Positions 18,690 to 27,869 are shown, counted from the stretch's first letter. The stretch is DNA of 64,000 nt from Fortiea contorta PCC 7126 (GCF_000332295.1 NZ_KB235930.1:3375895-3439894); one strand, 5' to 3'. The notes: generated by a model not told the origin, from the letters alone. Program-made: numbers and translations.

Positions 18690-19742
18690 CTAATATCGAT
18701 GACTAACTAACTCTGCAGCTAAATTGATCGCTGCTTTCATGCTGGTGGCGTCAGCAATTCCCTTCCCCGCGATATCAAATGCGGTGCCGTGGTCGGGTGA
18801 TGTCCGCACAAAAGGTAAGCCAATGGAAGTATTGACGGCTCGGTCAAAAGCCATTAGTTTTACAGGAATTAAGCCTTGGTCATGATAAAGTGCTAAGTAG
18901 GCATCGGCGGGATGGTTCAGGTGGCGATCTCTATACCAAGCTTGACCAGGCTTAACCCACATCGTGTCTGGTGGTATGGGCCCGTCTAGCCGCCAATGAG
19001 GACGGTTTTGCTGTTCTTGCCGAATCCAAGGAATTAACCATTCTTGTTCTTCTGTTCCTAGTTGTCCTTGTTCGCCGCTGTGGGGATTCAACCCAGCGAT
19101 CGCTATTGTGCCTTTTTCTATACCGAAATCTTTCTCTAAACTCTCCACCAACAAATCCAGTTTCTTTGTCAGCAATTCTGGTGTGAGTGTATCTGCTACT
19201 TGACATAGGGGAATATGTGTGGTAGCAAGTAAAGCGCGGAGTGTAAAATCAGTGTGAGGCGATCGCGCGACAAACAGCATACCAAAACGGTCAACACCAG
19301 ACTTATCAGCTAAAAGTTCCGTTTGCCCTGGATAATTGTACCCTGCTGCCTTCCAAGCCGATTTAGCTATAGGGCCGGTGACAATACCATCAAATTTACC
19401 AGCCAGCGTCAGAGCGATCGCACATTCCATAAAAGCAAAACTAGCCGCACCACTGGCCCAATTACCAATTCCCGTTCTCAGTTGACTCTGAATTTGAGCA
19501 TTTAATGGCACATCTACAATGGACAACTGAGCTGGATTTGCCAAAGGCGCAGAATTCTCAGTCAAATTTAACTGTTCATAAGTTTTCATTAGCCAATCCC
19601 AGTTACCCACCACCGACACATCACAGTTTTGACCAACTTCAGGATCAGCCAAAGCCTTCAAAACCACCTCAGCCCCAATTCCCGCCGGATCTCCCACCGT
19701 CAGCGCCAAACGCGGACGATTTTGTGTTTTGTATTTTGTCAT
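18690..19742 (-). CDS. pdxA: 4-hydroxythreonine-4-phosphate dehydrogenase PdxA
   Basis: A 350-residue enzyme of the DXP-dependent pyridoxal phosphate pathway. It oxidises 4-phosphohydroxy-L-threonine with NAD. Family marks are [15 protein letters not shown] at the N-terminus, [38 protein letters not shown] (metal-binding and substrate region) and the C-terminal [16 protein letters not shown]. Length and order are normal for PdxA. Its 3' end abuts the broken toxin-antitoxin remnant, and upstream lies the GC-skewed repeat block. Confidence 0.96.
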   Translation of the reverse strand: MTKYKTQNRPRLALTVGDPAGIGAEVVLKALADPEVGQNCDVSVVGNWDWLMKTYEQLNLTENSAPLANPAQLSIVDVPLNAQIQSQLRTGIGNWASGAASFAFMECAIALTLAGKFDGIVTGPIAKSAWKAAGYNYPGQTELLADKSGVDRFGMLFVARSPHTDFTLRALLATTHIPLCQVADTLTPELLTKKLDLLVESLEKDFGIEKGTIAIAGLNPHSGEQGQLGTEEQEWLIPWIRQEQQNRPHWRLDGPIPPDTMWVKPGQAWYRDRHLNHPADAYLALYHDQGLIPVKLMAFDRAVNTSIGLPFVRTSPDHGTAFDIAGKGIADATSMKAAINLAAELVSHRY

Positions 19743-19786
19743 TTGTTATTGGTTATTAGACGAATGGTAGAAACAGGGATTAGGAA

Positions 19787-20097
19787 GTGTGGGAAGTGTA
19801 GGAGGTGTGGGAGGTGTGGGAGGTGTGGGAGGTGTGGGAGGTGTGGGAGGTGTGGGAAGCTTGAGAAGACCGAGAAGATCACAAGCGCAAGCATAAATTC
19901 TTTTTTTCTCTCATCCCCCCATCCCCCCATCTCCCCATCCCCCCCACCTCCCCACCTCCCCACCTCCCCACACTCCCCACACTCCCCATCCCCCCACCTC
20001 CCCACCTCCCCATCTCCCCATCTCCCCATCTCCCCACACTCCCCACACTCCCCACACTCCCCACACTCCCCACACTCCCCATCCCCCCACCTCCCCA
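19787..20097. repeat. GC-skewed hairpin repeat element with conserved core (copy 1)
   Basis: A G-rich arm (tandem TGTGGGAGG units, 19787-19858) is followed by a unique core and then a long C-rich arm (CCCCACCTCC and CCCCACACTCC units, to 20097). The arms are complementary and could fold back. The core at 19874-19901 recurs, inverted, at 45846-45873 with 25 of 28 bases identical. Long open frames through it on both strands are low-complexity artefacts. Confidence 0.85.
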
Positions 20098-20315
20098 ATA
20101 CTAAAGATTCACCGCCAAACTAGTTTAAAATTATTTACGCTGGTCTAATCTCACAGTGGCTGTTAAACAGCCTGAACATACTCAGCTTATCTAAGTATGT
20201 TCAAGGCATCCGCTGGGCGAAAAACCAATCAGAATTTGCCGTAATCGACCGACAGCTAGCGGGTGTCAACGGCGATCAATGTCAAAGTAACAATTTGCAA
20301 AGGAGTATCACACCA

Positions 20316-20426
20316 ATGAGTGGCGAATTATTGAATGCAGCTTTGTTATCCTTCGGTTTAATCTTCGTGGGTTGGGCCTTGGGAGCTTTATTACTGAAAA
20401 TTCAGGGAGCAGAAGCAGAAGAATAA
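20316..20426 (+). CDS. petM: Cytochrome b6f complex subunit PetM
   Basis: A 36-residue single-helix membrane protein, [20 protein letters not shown] and on to a C-terminal GAEAEE. This is the typical PetM (subunit VII) sequence of the cytochrome b6f complex, which moves electrons from plastoquinol to plastocyanin or cytochrome c6 in the thylakoid. AAGGAG lies 10 bases before the ATG. A strong terminator follows at 20474. ycf39 lies downstream on the same strand, behind the terminator. Confidence 0.95.
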   Translation: MSGELLNAALLSFGLIFVGWALGALLLKIQGAEAEE

Positions 20427-20473
20427 GCCCGCTCTTGAGCCGCTCTATTCAAGCCAGAAGCTTTCCTGAAACT

Positions 20474-20511
20474 AAAAAAAGCTTGTCCAAAAAACGGACA
20501 ACGCTTTTTTT
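20474..20511 (+). terminator. Rho-independent terminator after petM
   Basis: AAAAAAAGC-TTGTCC pairs with GGACAA-C-GCTTTTTTT across an AAAAAAC loop, with a one-base bulge and a seven-T run. Confidence 0.9.
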
Positions 20512-20707
20512 ATGAGTGTGTCAGATAAATAAGAAAGTCAACCAGATATAAAATCTTAACACTAAGCGACCTTAAACCATGTCCACTGCCCATTCCATAT
20601 CTTCATCTCAATTTCAGCGACATTTCTAAAAAAAGTGTAAACTTTTGTTTATTAGGCTATTCTGATAAGATTCTTCTCATATAACTTTAAAAATTGTTAC
20701 AACCCTC

Positions 20708-21685
20708 ATGACATTATTAATCGTTGGTGCTACCGGCACCTTAGGAAGACAAGTGGCTCGTCGTGCTATCGATGAGGGGTATAAGGTACGCTGTCTTGTC
20801 CGGAGTACCAAAAAAGCGGCTTTTCTCAAAGAATGGGGTGCGGAATTAGTACCGGGAGATTTATGTCGCCCCGAAACTCTAAGAGCAGCTTTAGAAGGTG
20901 TCACCGCCGTGATAGACGCAGCGACATCTCGTCCCGCAGATTCACTGAGTATTAAACAGGTGGACTGGGAAGGCAAGGTAGCATTAATTCAAGCTCTCAA
21001 GAGCGCGGGTATTGAACGTTTGATCTTTTTTTCGATTTTAGAAGCTGATAAGTACCCAGAAGTGCCGTTGATGGAAATCAAACGGTGTACAGAACTTTAT
21101 TTAGCTGAGTCTGGCTTGAACTACACAATTTTCAGGTTAGCAGGCTTCATGCAAGGGTTAATCGGTCAGTATGGAATTCCGATTTTAGAGAACCAGCCAG
21201 TTTGGGTAACTGGTACCTCCTCTCCCGTCGCTTACATGGATACTCAAGACATAGCTAAATTTGCTGTCCGTGCTCTGAGTGTACCAGAAACACACAAGCA
21301 AGCTTTCCCTCTTGTCGGGACTCGCGCTTGGAGCGCTGAGGAAATCATCAGCCTATGCGAGCGCTTGTCTGGAAAGGATGCTAGAGTAACGCGAATGCCG
21401 ATCAATTTGTTGCGGACTGTGCGGAGTACTATCAGATTCTTTCAATGGGGATGGAATGTCGCAGACAGATTGGCTTTTACAGAAGTTTTAGCCAGTGGTC
21501 AACCGTTAAACGCTCCCATGACTGACGTCTACCAAATTTTGGGATTAGAGCCAGAACAAACCACTACTTTAGAAAGCTATCTGCAAGAATACTTCAGCCG
21601 GATTATGAAAAAACTTAAAGAGTTAAACTACGAAAAAACTAAAAAGCAGAAACCCAAAAAGACTCCGTTTAAACAGTCTTCTTAG
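20708..21685 (+). CDS. ycf39: Ycf39-like photosystem II assembly factor (atypical SDR)
   Basis: A 325-residue NmrA-like atypical SDR with the NAD(P) motif GATGTLGRQVARRA at the N-terminus and the segments VIDAATSRPADSL, FFSILEADKYPEVPLMEIK and FRLAGFMQGLIGQY. These match Ycf39, which in Synechocystis binds high-light-inducible proteins and delivers chlorophyll to newly made D1 during photosystem II assembly. The usual catalytic Tyr-x3-Lys is not obvious, as is normal for the family. The C-terminal end is a short Lys-rich tail. A petM-ycf39 neighbourhood supports a photosynthetic role. Confidence 0.9.
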   Translation: MTLLIVGATGTLGRQVARRAIDEGYKVRCLVRSTKKAAFLKEWGAELVPGDLCRPETLRAALEGVTAVIDAATSRPADSLSIKQVDWEGKVALIQALKSAGIERLIFFSILEADKYPEVPLMEIKRCTELYLAESGLNYTIFRLAGFMQGLIGQYGIPILENQPVWVTGTSSPVAYMDTQDIAKFAVRALSVPETHKQAFPLVGTRAWSAEEIISLCERLSGKDARVTRMPINLLRTVRSTIRFFQWGWNVADRLAFTEVLASGQPLNAPMTDVYQILGLEPEQTTTLESYLQEYFSRIMKKLKELNYEKTKKQKPKKTPFKQSS

Positions 21686-21929
21686 GTTAATAGTCAGTAG
21701 TTAAGGGTCAAGAGTCAAGGATTGTTACGGTAGATTTTTGACTTGAAACTAATGACTAGTACGCGACAGCGTAAATAAAGCAACTGTTACAAATCTATGA
21801 AAGGCTTAATGTACAAGTTTATTGGTTTCATACTTAATACTTAATACTTCAGCCTTTTTGTACTAGGTTGTCAAAAATGTGTAACGATTAGCATAATACA
21901 GAGCGTCTCCCAAACTTGGATATTTGAAT

Positions 21930-22847
21930 GTGCCGAAAGCAGGCATTATCTACAATGACATTAAACCGATAGCGGCTCGCATCGCTATCGAACTTAAAGA
22001 CCAGCTAACCGCTGCTGGTTGGCATGTAAGTATAACTACGAGTGTTGGTGGCATACTTGGCTACTCTAATCCAGAAAGTCCAGTCTGTCATACACCAATT
22101 GATGGCCTCACGCCCCCTGGCTTTGACTCAGATATGGAATTTGCAGTAGTACTAGGGGGAGATGGTACCGTTTTGGCTGCATCTCGTCAGGTAGCACCTT
22201 GTGGTATCCCACTGCTAACAGTGAACACGGGACACATGGGATTTTTGACAGAAGCTTACATCAATCAATTGCCTCAAGCAATAGAGCAGGTGATGGCGGG
22301 TAAGTATGAGATTGAAGAACGCGCAATGCTGACTGTCCAAGTCCTGCGAGCAGAGTCAGTGTTGTGGGAAGCCCTGTGCTTAAACGAAATGGTGCTACAT
22401 CGGGAACCATTAACTTGTATGTGCCATTTTGAAATTGCTGTGGGGCGTCATGCGCCAGTGGATATAGCCGCAGATGGGGTGATTGTCTCGACGCCAACTG
22501 GTTCGACGGCTTACTCTTTGAGTGCTGGTGGCCCTGTTGTTACCCCTGGTGTACCCGTCCTGCAATTAGTCCCTATCTGTCCCCATTCTTTAGCTTCTAG
22601 GGCGTTAGTTTTTCCAGATACGGAACCAGTAAATATTTATCCAGTAAATATTCCTCGTTTGGTGATGGTAGTAGATGGTAACGGCGGGTGTTATGTGTTT
22701 CCCGATGATCGGGTACATTTAGAGCGATCGCCATACAGCGTGAAATTCATTCGTTTACAACCACCAGAGTTTTTCCGAATTTTGCGAGAAAAACTGGGAT
22801 GGGGTCTACCACATATTGCCAAGCCTACTTCGGTAGAATTACCTTAG
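21930..22847 (+). CDS. nadK: NAD kinase
   Basis: A 305-residue NAD+ kinase that makes NADP+ from NAD+ and ATP. The diagnostic GGDGT motif lies in [14 protein letters not shown], with [19 protein letters not shown] and [21 protein letters not shown] following in normal order. I chose GTG 21930 ([10 protein letters not shown]), the usual cyanobacterial N-terminus; a TTG two codons earlier is also in frame. Cyanobacteria commonly carry two NAD kinases; which paralogue this is cannot be told here. It is followed by the NblR-like regulator on the same strand, 245 bp away. Confidence 0.95.
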   Translation: MPKAGIIYNDIKPIAARIAIELKDQLTAAGWHVSITTSVGGILGYSNPESPVCHTPIDGLTPPGFDSDMEFAVVLGGDGTVLAASRQVAPCGIPLLTVNTGHMGFLTEAYINQLPQAIEQVMAGKYEIEERAMLTVQVLRAESVLWEALCLNEMVLHREPLTCMCHFEIAVGRHAPVDIAADGVIVSTPTGSTAYSLSAGGPVVTPGVPVLQLVPICPHSLASRALVFPDTEPVNIYPVNIPRLVMVVDGNGGCYVFPDDRVHLERSPYSVKFIRLQPPEFFRILREKLGWGLPHIAKPTSVELP

Positions 22848-23092
22848 CTATTGGGAATGGGGAATGCCCAATACCCCAATTAACTATTTCTTTCCAGAAT
22901 TACTGATGTTGGTTTGGTATTTGGAATCATTGATGAAAATTGCTGACGTTTTATTTTGATAGCTAGAGCCTAAACGTGCTATCAGAATAGTACTCAACTG
23001 AGAAACGGGTAATTTACATCTTTAGTTCATGTGCTAACTTGCTTGTGGAAGGTTGGTACAAACAAATCCTAGATCCAATATCACAAATTTAT

Positions 23093-23779
23093 ATGACAGT
23101 TGCTCATAATCCCTGTGTTTTAGTGATCGAAACCGATGATACTCTAGCAAATCAACTTTCTTTCGATTTGCAGGAGGCTGGTTATGAAGCCCTTTTAGCT
23201 AATGATGCTGCTAGTGGTTTACGATACAGCCGCGATCGCCAGCCGTCTCTGATTGTTCTTGATAGAATGCTGGCGGGAGAATCAGGACTTTCACTGTGCA
23301 AAAATATTAGAAGTACTGGTACGCGATCGCCGGTACTGGTGCTGATGGCTAGGGATACAGTTGATGACCGCGTGGCTTGTTTAGAAGCTGGCGCGGATGA
23401 TTATATTCTCAAGCCTTACCGTTCAGAAGACTTTTTGAAGTTAATTCGCTTGTATTTAAAGCCTGATGTCGATACTACAGAGCAATTGCGCTTTGGTGAT
23501 TTGGTTTTAGATATCGCTACCCGTCGTGCTATTCACAACGGGCGTGCAATTGATTTAACTATGAAAGAATTTGAACTTTTAAAATTCTTAATGGAACATC
23601 CCCGTGAGGTGTTAACCCGCGAACAAATTTTAGAAAATGTTTGGGGCTATGACTTTATGGGTGAGTCAAATGTGATTGAAGTATACATCCGCTACCTACG
23701 CCTAAAAATTGAAGATGAAGGTCAAAAGCGCCTGATTCAAACGGTGCGGGGTGTAGGGTATGTTTTGAGAGAATCCTAA
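23093..23779 (+). CDS. nblR: OmpR/PhoB-family response regulator, NblR-like
   Basis: A 228-residue regulator with a receiver domain (about 8-120) and a winged-helix DNA-binding domain (about 130-225; ELLKFLMEHPREVLTREQIL, VYIRYLRLKIE, IQTVRGVGYVLR). The phosphoacceptor Asp is in LIVLDRML and the conserved Lys in ILKPY. The acidic pair that normally reads DD or DE near residue 12 is E-T here (VIETDD). Overall sequence suggests NblR, which controls phycobilisome degradation and survival under nutrient and light stress, partly independently of phosphorylation. I start at ATG 23093; an upstream TTG at 23039 is less likely. Assignment to NblR rather than a sister regulator is moderate. Confidence 0.8.
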   Translation: MTVAHNPCVLVIETDDTLANQLSFDLQEAGYEALLANDAASGLRYSRDRQPSLIVLDRMLAGESGLSLCKNIRSTGTRSPVLVLMARDTVDDRVACLEAGADDYILKPYRSEDFLKLIRLYLKPDVDTTEQLRFGDLVLDIATRRAIHNGRAIDLTMKEFELLKFLMEHPREVLTREQILENVWGYDFMGESNVIEVYIRYLRLKIEDEGQKRLIQTVRGVGYVLRES

Positions 23780-23997
23780 AGGGTAAATAGAGGAGTGACG
23801 ATAGCTACACAAGAAGATGCATTTATCCCATCTTTCATCAAGGTGGGATTTGTGAATTTCAAGACTGATAGTTGAGGACATAAACTCATTATCAAACTCA
23901 GACTCAACTATTTTTTGACAAAAAATAATCATCAACCGTGGGTTTTTTTCATAAAATTATGTAAAATCGTAGCTTTAATGACAGAATAAACAACGAT

Positions 23998-24522
23998 ATG
24001 ACTCATCGGCTCAATTTTCTTTCCCTACTGTTAAGTGTTCTGCTGATTAGCTGTACTCTACCCACAACAGCCAAACCTCCTACCCTCTCTGGTTCACCGA
24101 CGCCAGCAACTACGCCTTCTGGACAACAGTTACCCATTTCTGCTCAAGCTGTGGCTCCTAACGGGACTAAAATTCAATTGGAAGTAGCGCAGACACCAGA
24201 ACAGCAGGCGATGGGATTGATGCATCGACCAGCTTTAGCGCCTGACCGGGGAATGTTGTTTCAGTTTGCTACAGCCCAGCCAGTGAGGTTTTGGATGAAG
24301 AATGTACCTGTGCCTCTAGATATGGTATTTATGCGGGACGGGGTTGTGAAGTATATTCAAGTGGCTGCTCCTCCCTGTGTTAGTGAACCTTGCTCAACTT
24401 ATGGCCCCAATACACCAATTGATACGGTGATTGAACTACGCTCTGGGCGATCTGCGGAACTGACGCTCAAGGCGGGTGATCGTGTAAAAATTGAATTATT
24501 AAATTCCGGAGAATTGCGGTAA
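23998..24522 (+). CDS. DUF192 family lipoprotein
   Basis: A 174-residue protein with a lipoprotein signal: hydrophobic stretch then LLISC, with Cys at about residue 19. A Pro/Thr-rich linker leads to a DUF192 domain (about 60-170) containing EQQAMGLMHR, DRGMLFQF, FWMKNV-PVPLDMVF and a C-terminal ELRSGRSAEL. DUF192 proteins are small beta proteins of unknown function found widely in bacteria and archaea. Expected location is the outer leaflet of a cell membrane. It stands alone; the long downstream region is noncoding. Confidence 0.9.
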   Translation: MTHRLNFLSLLLSVLLISCTLPTTAKPPTLSGSPTPATTPSGQQLPISAQAVAPNGTKIQLEVAQTPEQQAMGLMHRPALAPDRGMLFQFATAQPVRFWMKNVPVPLDMVFMRDGVVKYIQVAAPPCVSEPCSTYGPNTPIDTVIELRSGRSAELTLKAGDRVKIELLNSGELR

Positions 24523-24860
24523 TCGGAGTTTGAATGGTCTTTGATTGTACAGATGGTGTGATGTGAAAACTTTATTGATTTGTAAAAAAAATATCACTTA
24601 CTGTGTTAAAATATCTAGCTACGGAGATTTTATTTAATTTATTTTGAATTAACTAAAGTTTGAAGTCTGAATTTATTTCCGGCGATCGCACAGACCACGC
24701 TTGAGTATGAGAAAAATGCTGTGTTTTCTTAAGCTACCCGTTGGTTTTGACAAAACCTCTCCATTGGGGGATGTTTAAGGAAATGAAATATGGTTAACGC
24801 CAAAAACTCAATTTTTCATCCTTACTTGAACAATTAACGGTAGACTTACACTCTTTATAC

Positions 24861-24936
24861 TTGTGATCAAATTTTTTTGACCAAACAAAGCTTGTTTGTC
24901 TAGAGACAAAGATCAAGTTTTACAGTTTGATCACAA
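24861..24936. repeat. Nested inverted repeat, possible structured RNA or regulatory site
   Basis: A perfect 11-bp inverted repeat (TTGTGATCAAA at 24861-24871, TTTGATCACAA at 24926-24936) encloses a second perfect hairpin (TTTGTCT-AG-AGACAAA, 24895-24910). Neither is followed by a T-run, so it does not look like a terminator. Confidence 0.6.
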
Positions 24937-25238
24937 AAATCATCCTTTTGGCGTACGTGTAACTAGTTGCAAATAAGAGACTATAAACTATGGAACCTCT
25001 GTGACTAGGCGCAAAATTAAATAAGTTACTGCAATAAAAATACACAATCAATGTGTTTAGGAAAAGTTCTATTGAAAAATTGAATAAATGAGTTGCGAAA
25101 GAATCGTAGCTTTCCTATCCATAATCAGAGATTGTTATTTTGAGTAGTGTTTAATCGGTAACACTACAGTGACATTTAAAATACTGGCTACTAGCTACTG
25201 AAAAAGGGCAGGCTGAGATATGACAATAAACTCTGCAC

Positions 25239-25248
25239 AAGGAGGTGA
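25239..25248 (+). promoter_or_regulatory. Strong ribosome binding site deciding the DUF2949 start
   Basis: AAGGAGGTGA, an almost full complement of the 16S 3' end, lies seven bases before ATG 25256. It falls inside the longer frame that starts at 25220, so the inner ATG is the real start. Confidence 0.8.
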
Positions 25249-25255
25249 GCTACAA

Positions 25256-25447
25256 ATGACACCATCAACTTATGTTCGACTAATTCATTTTTTACAAGAA
25301 GACTTAGCAATTTCCACAGCTTCTTTAGCAGTAGCGCTGCGACACAGGGAGCAAGACCCAGGCCCTTTACCCATGATTCTTTGGCAATATGGGTTAATTA
25401 CCCTAGAACAGTTAGAGCAAATTTATGATTGGCTGGAAACTGTTTAG
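25256..25447 (+). CDS. DUF2949 family protein
   Basis: A 63-residue cytosolic protein, MTPSTYVRLIHFLQEDLAIS ... LPMILWQYGLITLEQLEQIY. It fits DUF2949, a small family found almost only in cyanobacteria and of unknown function. The start is fixed by a very strong Shine-Dalgarno site. A terminator follows at 25558, so it is transcribed alone. The unusually strong ribosome site suggests high translation. Confidence 0.8.
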   Translation: MTPSTYVRLIHFLQEDLAISTASLAVALRHREQDPGPLPMILWQYGLITLEQLEQIYDWLETV

Positions 25448-25557
25448 CTAAGAGCAGTTTATGCAGGAGAATTGATTTATGTCACGTGTACCCTGCCTGA
25501 TGCTAAAGCTAGCAAACAGGGAAACAAATATTTACCATTTCTATTTATTGACATCCC

Positions 25558-25590
25558 AAAAAGCGAGTTGAAAAACCAACTCGCTTTTTT
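25558..25590 (+). terminator. Rho-independent terminator
   Basis: A GC-rich stem AAAAGCGAGTTG / CAACTCGCTTTT with loop AAAAAC and a run of six T. It ends the DUF2949 transcript. Confidence 0.9.
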
Positions 25591-25596
25591 GATGAT

Positions 25597-25619
25597 TTAA
25601 CCTGAGTTCGGGTTAAGCG
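25597..25619. repeat. 23-bp direct repeat, left copy, upstream of a toxin-antitoxin pair
   Basis: It contains AACCTGAGTTCGGG and is identical over 23 bases to 26410-26432, which lies immediately after the toxin stop codon. Confidence 0.85.
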
Positions 25620-25676
25620 CATGTGGATCTAGATTCAGCATATGATGTTTCTAGAGCCAGCAACTAAAAACTGAAA

Positions 25677-26060
25677 ATGACAGCATATGCCCTAAATTTA
25701 CCTGACCAGTTGAAGCATGAAATTGAGCAATTAGCTCAGAGTCAGGGGATTTCGCTCGACCAATTTATTCTCTGGGCTGTAACAGAGAAAGTAAGTACCC
25801 TCAAAGGATCATTTCCACAAATTGCTTATCGTCAGGGAGCAAATGGACAACTTGTACCAGTCATTAAAGGAACGGGAATTCGAGTACAGACCGTGGCGAT
25901 CGCTTCTCAAAAATGGGGTATGAGTGTAAGTCAGATTGCTGATGAGTATGAGCTGACTGAAGGACAGGTAAAAGAAGCTTTGAGTTTTTATGCAGTAAAT
26001 CAGGAGCAGATTGACGCAGCAATCTCTTCAGAGCAATCCTTAGAAATTGCTAATGGTTAA
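25677..26060 (+). CDS. DUF433-type antitoxin
   Basis: A 127-residue protein. The first ~40 residues look like a ribbon-helix-helix DNA-binding segment (YALNLPDQLKHEIEQLAQSQ, then SLDQFILWAV). The C-terminal half is a DUF433 winged-helix domain with VIKGTGIRVQTVAIASQKWGM and QIADEYELTEGQVKEAL. DUF433 proteins are typical antitoxins paired with DUF5615 PIN-like toxins. The stop overlaps the start of the next gene by eight bases, showing translational coupling. The pair would autoregulate through the DNA-binding parts. Confidence 0.88.
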   Translation: MTAYALNLPDQLKHEIEQLAQSQGISLDQFILWAVTEKVSTLKGSFPQIAYRQGANGQLVPVIKGTGIRVQTVAIASQKWGMSVSQIADEYELTEGQVKEALSFYAVNQEQIDAAISSEQSLEIANG

Positions 26061-26409
26061 ACTCAAGCTTCATCTGGATGCAGATACCTCAAGTAAATCG
26101 CTGCATTCAGCATTGGTATCTAAAAATCATGATATCACTCGCACACCAAATGACTGGATGCCTTTAGATGCTAGTGATGAAACTCAATTATTACGCTCAA
26201 CTGCTCAGGGCAGATGTATCTTTACTTTCAACGTGAGAGACTTTATTGTTCTAGCGCAACAATATCCTCAACATGGCGGTATTATCCTTGCTGCTCAAAA
26301 CAGTTGGTCACTTTCAGATTTGATTGCGGCATTAGATAGCCTATTATCTGAGGCAGAAGCAGCAGATTGGGTTGGTCAGGTAGATTGGCTTAATCGGTGG
26401 CGAAAGTAG
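26053..26409 (+). CDS. DUF5615 PIN-like toxin
   Basis: A 118-residue protein of the DUF5615 PIN-like group. It has LKLHLDADTSSKSLHSAL at the N-terminus with the first acidic residues, then DASDETQLLRSTAQGRCIFTFNVRDF, carrying a mid-protein acidic and Asn-x-Arg-Asp motif. PIN-like toxins cut RNA with clustered acidic residues. I start at ATG 26053; a TTG-type start two codons upstream is possible. It overlaps the DUF433 gene by eight bases. The stop is followed directly by a 23-bp repeat also found before the antitoxin gene. Confidence 0.85.
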   Translation: MVKLKLHLDADTSSKSLHSALVSKNHDITRTPNDWMPLDASDETQLLRSTAQGRCIFTFNVRDFIVLAQQYPQHGGIILAAQNSWSLSDLIAALDSLLSEAEAADWVGQVDWLNRWRK

Positions 26410-26518
26410 TTAACCTGAGTTCGGGTTAAGCGTATTAAGGTAAAAGCCAATCAAGTTAAAAACTAGATTTATTAGGTTGATGACAATCAGCGATTAATCT
26501 GCGTCCCGAACTCAGGTT
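26410..26518. mobile_element. MITE-like element, about 107 bp
   Basis: The terminal inverted repeats AACCTGAGTTCGGG (26412-26425) and CCCGAACTCAGGTT (26505-26518) are perfect over 14 bases. They enclose about 80 AT-rich bases with no gene. Its left end is the same 23-bp sequence that also stands alone at 25597-25619. Confidence 0.65.
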
Positions 26519-26559
26519 GATTTATAAAGATGTGAAAATCAATTTAGCACCAATGAGTA

Positions 26560-27708
26560 TTAGACAAACACTCTAGTTGCGGCTGCTACACCAGCGCCGG
26601 GAGTAAAGTTTTCATAGCCGAGTTCCGAGAGGACAACTTCTAAGGAGGCTATACAACTGAGAATATCGCGATCGCTGACAAAACCCAAGTGACCAATACG
26701 GAAAATTTTGTTTTTCAGATGGTCTTGACCGCCGGCTAAAGCAATATCAAAGCGCTTATTCATCAAAGACCGAATCTTATCTGATTCAATTTCTTGTGGT
26801 GCGACGGCGGTAATTGCGGGACTAGCACAATTATCTGCCGCAAATAAGGGTAAATTCAATCCTTTAATTGCCGCACGGGTAGCATTTTTGTGTCGTTCGT
26901 GACGACTAAATATAGATTCCAAACCTTCCTCTTTCATGATCCCTAAGGTGGTGTGCAGTGCCACAATTAAGTTCACAGGAGGAGTAAATGGTGTGGTGTT
27001 TTTGGCTGTTGATTTGCGATATTTGCCTAAATCTAAATAATATTTGGGTAATTTAGCGGTTTTGTAGGCTTCCCATGCTTTGGGACTGACGGCAACAAAT
27101 CCCAATCCAGGAGGTATCATATAACCTTTTTGCGAGCCTGATGCGACTATATCCAAACCCCAAGCATCCACGGGGAGGTTGAATGCACCTAAACTGGTGA
27201 CAGCATCAACAATAATTAAAGCTTCACCGTGTTCTTTGACATGGCGGTTGATGGTTTCTAGGTCGTTGAGTACACCTGTTGAGGTTTCGCTGTGGGTGAC
27301 GATGACGGCTTTAATTTGCTTTTGGGTGTCTGCTGCGAGTTTTTCTGCAAACAGCGCTGGGTCTAGGGGTTTTCCCCATTCAGCGGTGATTGGTTCGACA
27401 TTTAAACCGTAGGCTTGACCAACTTCTACCCAGCGTTCACCGAATTTACCATTAGAGCCGACCAAAATGCGATCGCCTGGAGATAGAAAATTAATAATTC
27501 CCGCTTCCACCGCACCAGTACCGCTGACGTTCAGCATCAGCACATCGCTTTGAGTTTGATGCAGCCATTTGAGGTTTTCTGTCACCTCTGCCAAAATGTT
27601 GCTAAATTCACTAGTCCGGTGTCCAATTGGGTGCTTGGCTAATGCGAGTAAGGCGGCTTCTGGTACCGGCGTCGGCCCAGGAATCATCAGCATCAGCTTA
27701 TCTTTCAT
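26560..27708 (-). CDS. Alanine/serine-glyoxylate aminotransferase family enzyme
   Basis: A 382-residue class V PLP-dependent aminotransferase. It opens with MIPGPTPVPEAAL and GHRTSEF, then NVSGTGAVEAG and VTHSETSTGVLND. The PLP Lys lies in VASGSQKGYMIPPGL, following IVDAVTSLGAF. Family members move amino groups from alanine or serine to glyoxylate, which fits photorespiratory glycolate metabolism in cyanobacteria. Some databases carry the old name 'soluble hydrogenase 42 kDa subunit' for these proteins. Exact substrate is inferred from family only. It is transcribed alone, upstream of the ilvB 3' end on the same strand. Confidence 0.93.
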   Translation of the reverse strand: MKDKLMLMIPGPTPVPEAALLALAKHPIGHRTSEFSNILAEVTENLKWLHQTQSDVLMLNVSGTGAVEAGIINFLSPGDRILVGSNGKFGERWVEVGQAYGLNVEPITAEWGKPLDPALFAEKLAADTQKQIKAVIVTHSETSTGVLNDLETINRHVKEHGEALIIVDAVTSLGAFNLPVDAWGLDIVASGSQKGYMIPPGLGFVAVSPKAWEAYKTAKLPKYYLDLGKYRKSTAKNTTPFTPPVNLIVALHTTLGIMKEEGLESIFSRHERHKNATRAAIKGLNLPLFAADNCASPAITAVAPQEIESDKIRSLMNKRFDIALAGGQDHLKNKIFRIGHLGFVSDRDILSCIASLEVVLSELGYENFTPGAGVAAATRVFV

Positions 27709-27840
27709 GTGTTTATCCTAAAATCCAATAAAAGTCAAAATTGTGGAGGGATGGTTAACTCTGGTGGCAAATTCTCAATATTCGCCTGTATATACAGTGG
27801 ACATGTCCAGAAATCAATCATGGGTTGTCTGAAAATTGAC

Positions 27841-27869
27841 TGAAGACGAAGCAAAAGCAACGTCTCTAC
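27841..27869. repeat. Dispersed ~30-bp palindromic repeat (copy A)
   Basis: An imperfect palindrome ending in AACGTCTCTAC, one of five related copies in the window (27841, 36859, 44204, 47378, 48273). All lie between genes. Confidence 0.75.

Larger units (their letters stand above)
24523..25255. other. Intergenic region with a structured element
   Basis: About 730 AT-rich bases without a convincing gene. It holds one HIP1 site near 24682 and a nested inverted repeat at 24861-24936, listed separately. Confidence 0.5.

Noticed and set aside
19629-20123. Long overlapping open frames on both strands across the GC-skewed repeat
   Set aside because: Their translations are pure low complexity (repeated CGRCG and SPHLPTSP patterns) produced by the tandem DNA repeat, with no ribosome sites; one also overlaps the pdxA N-terminus.
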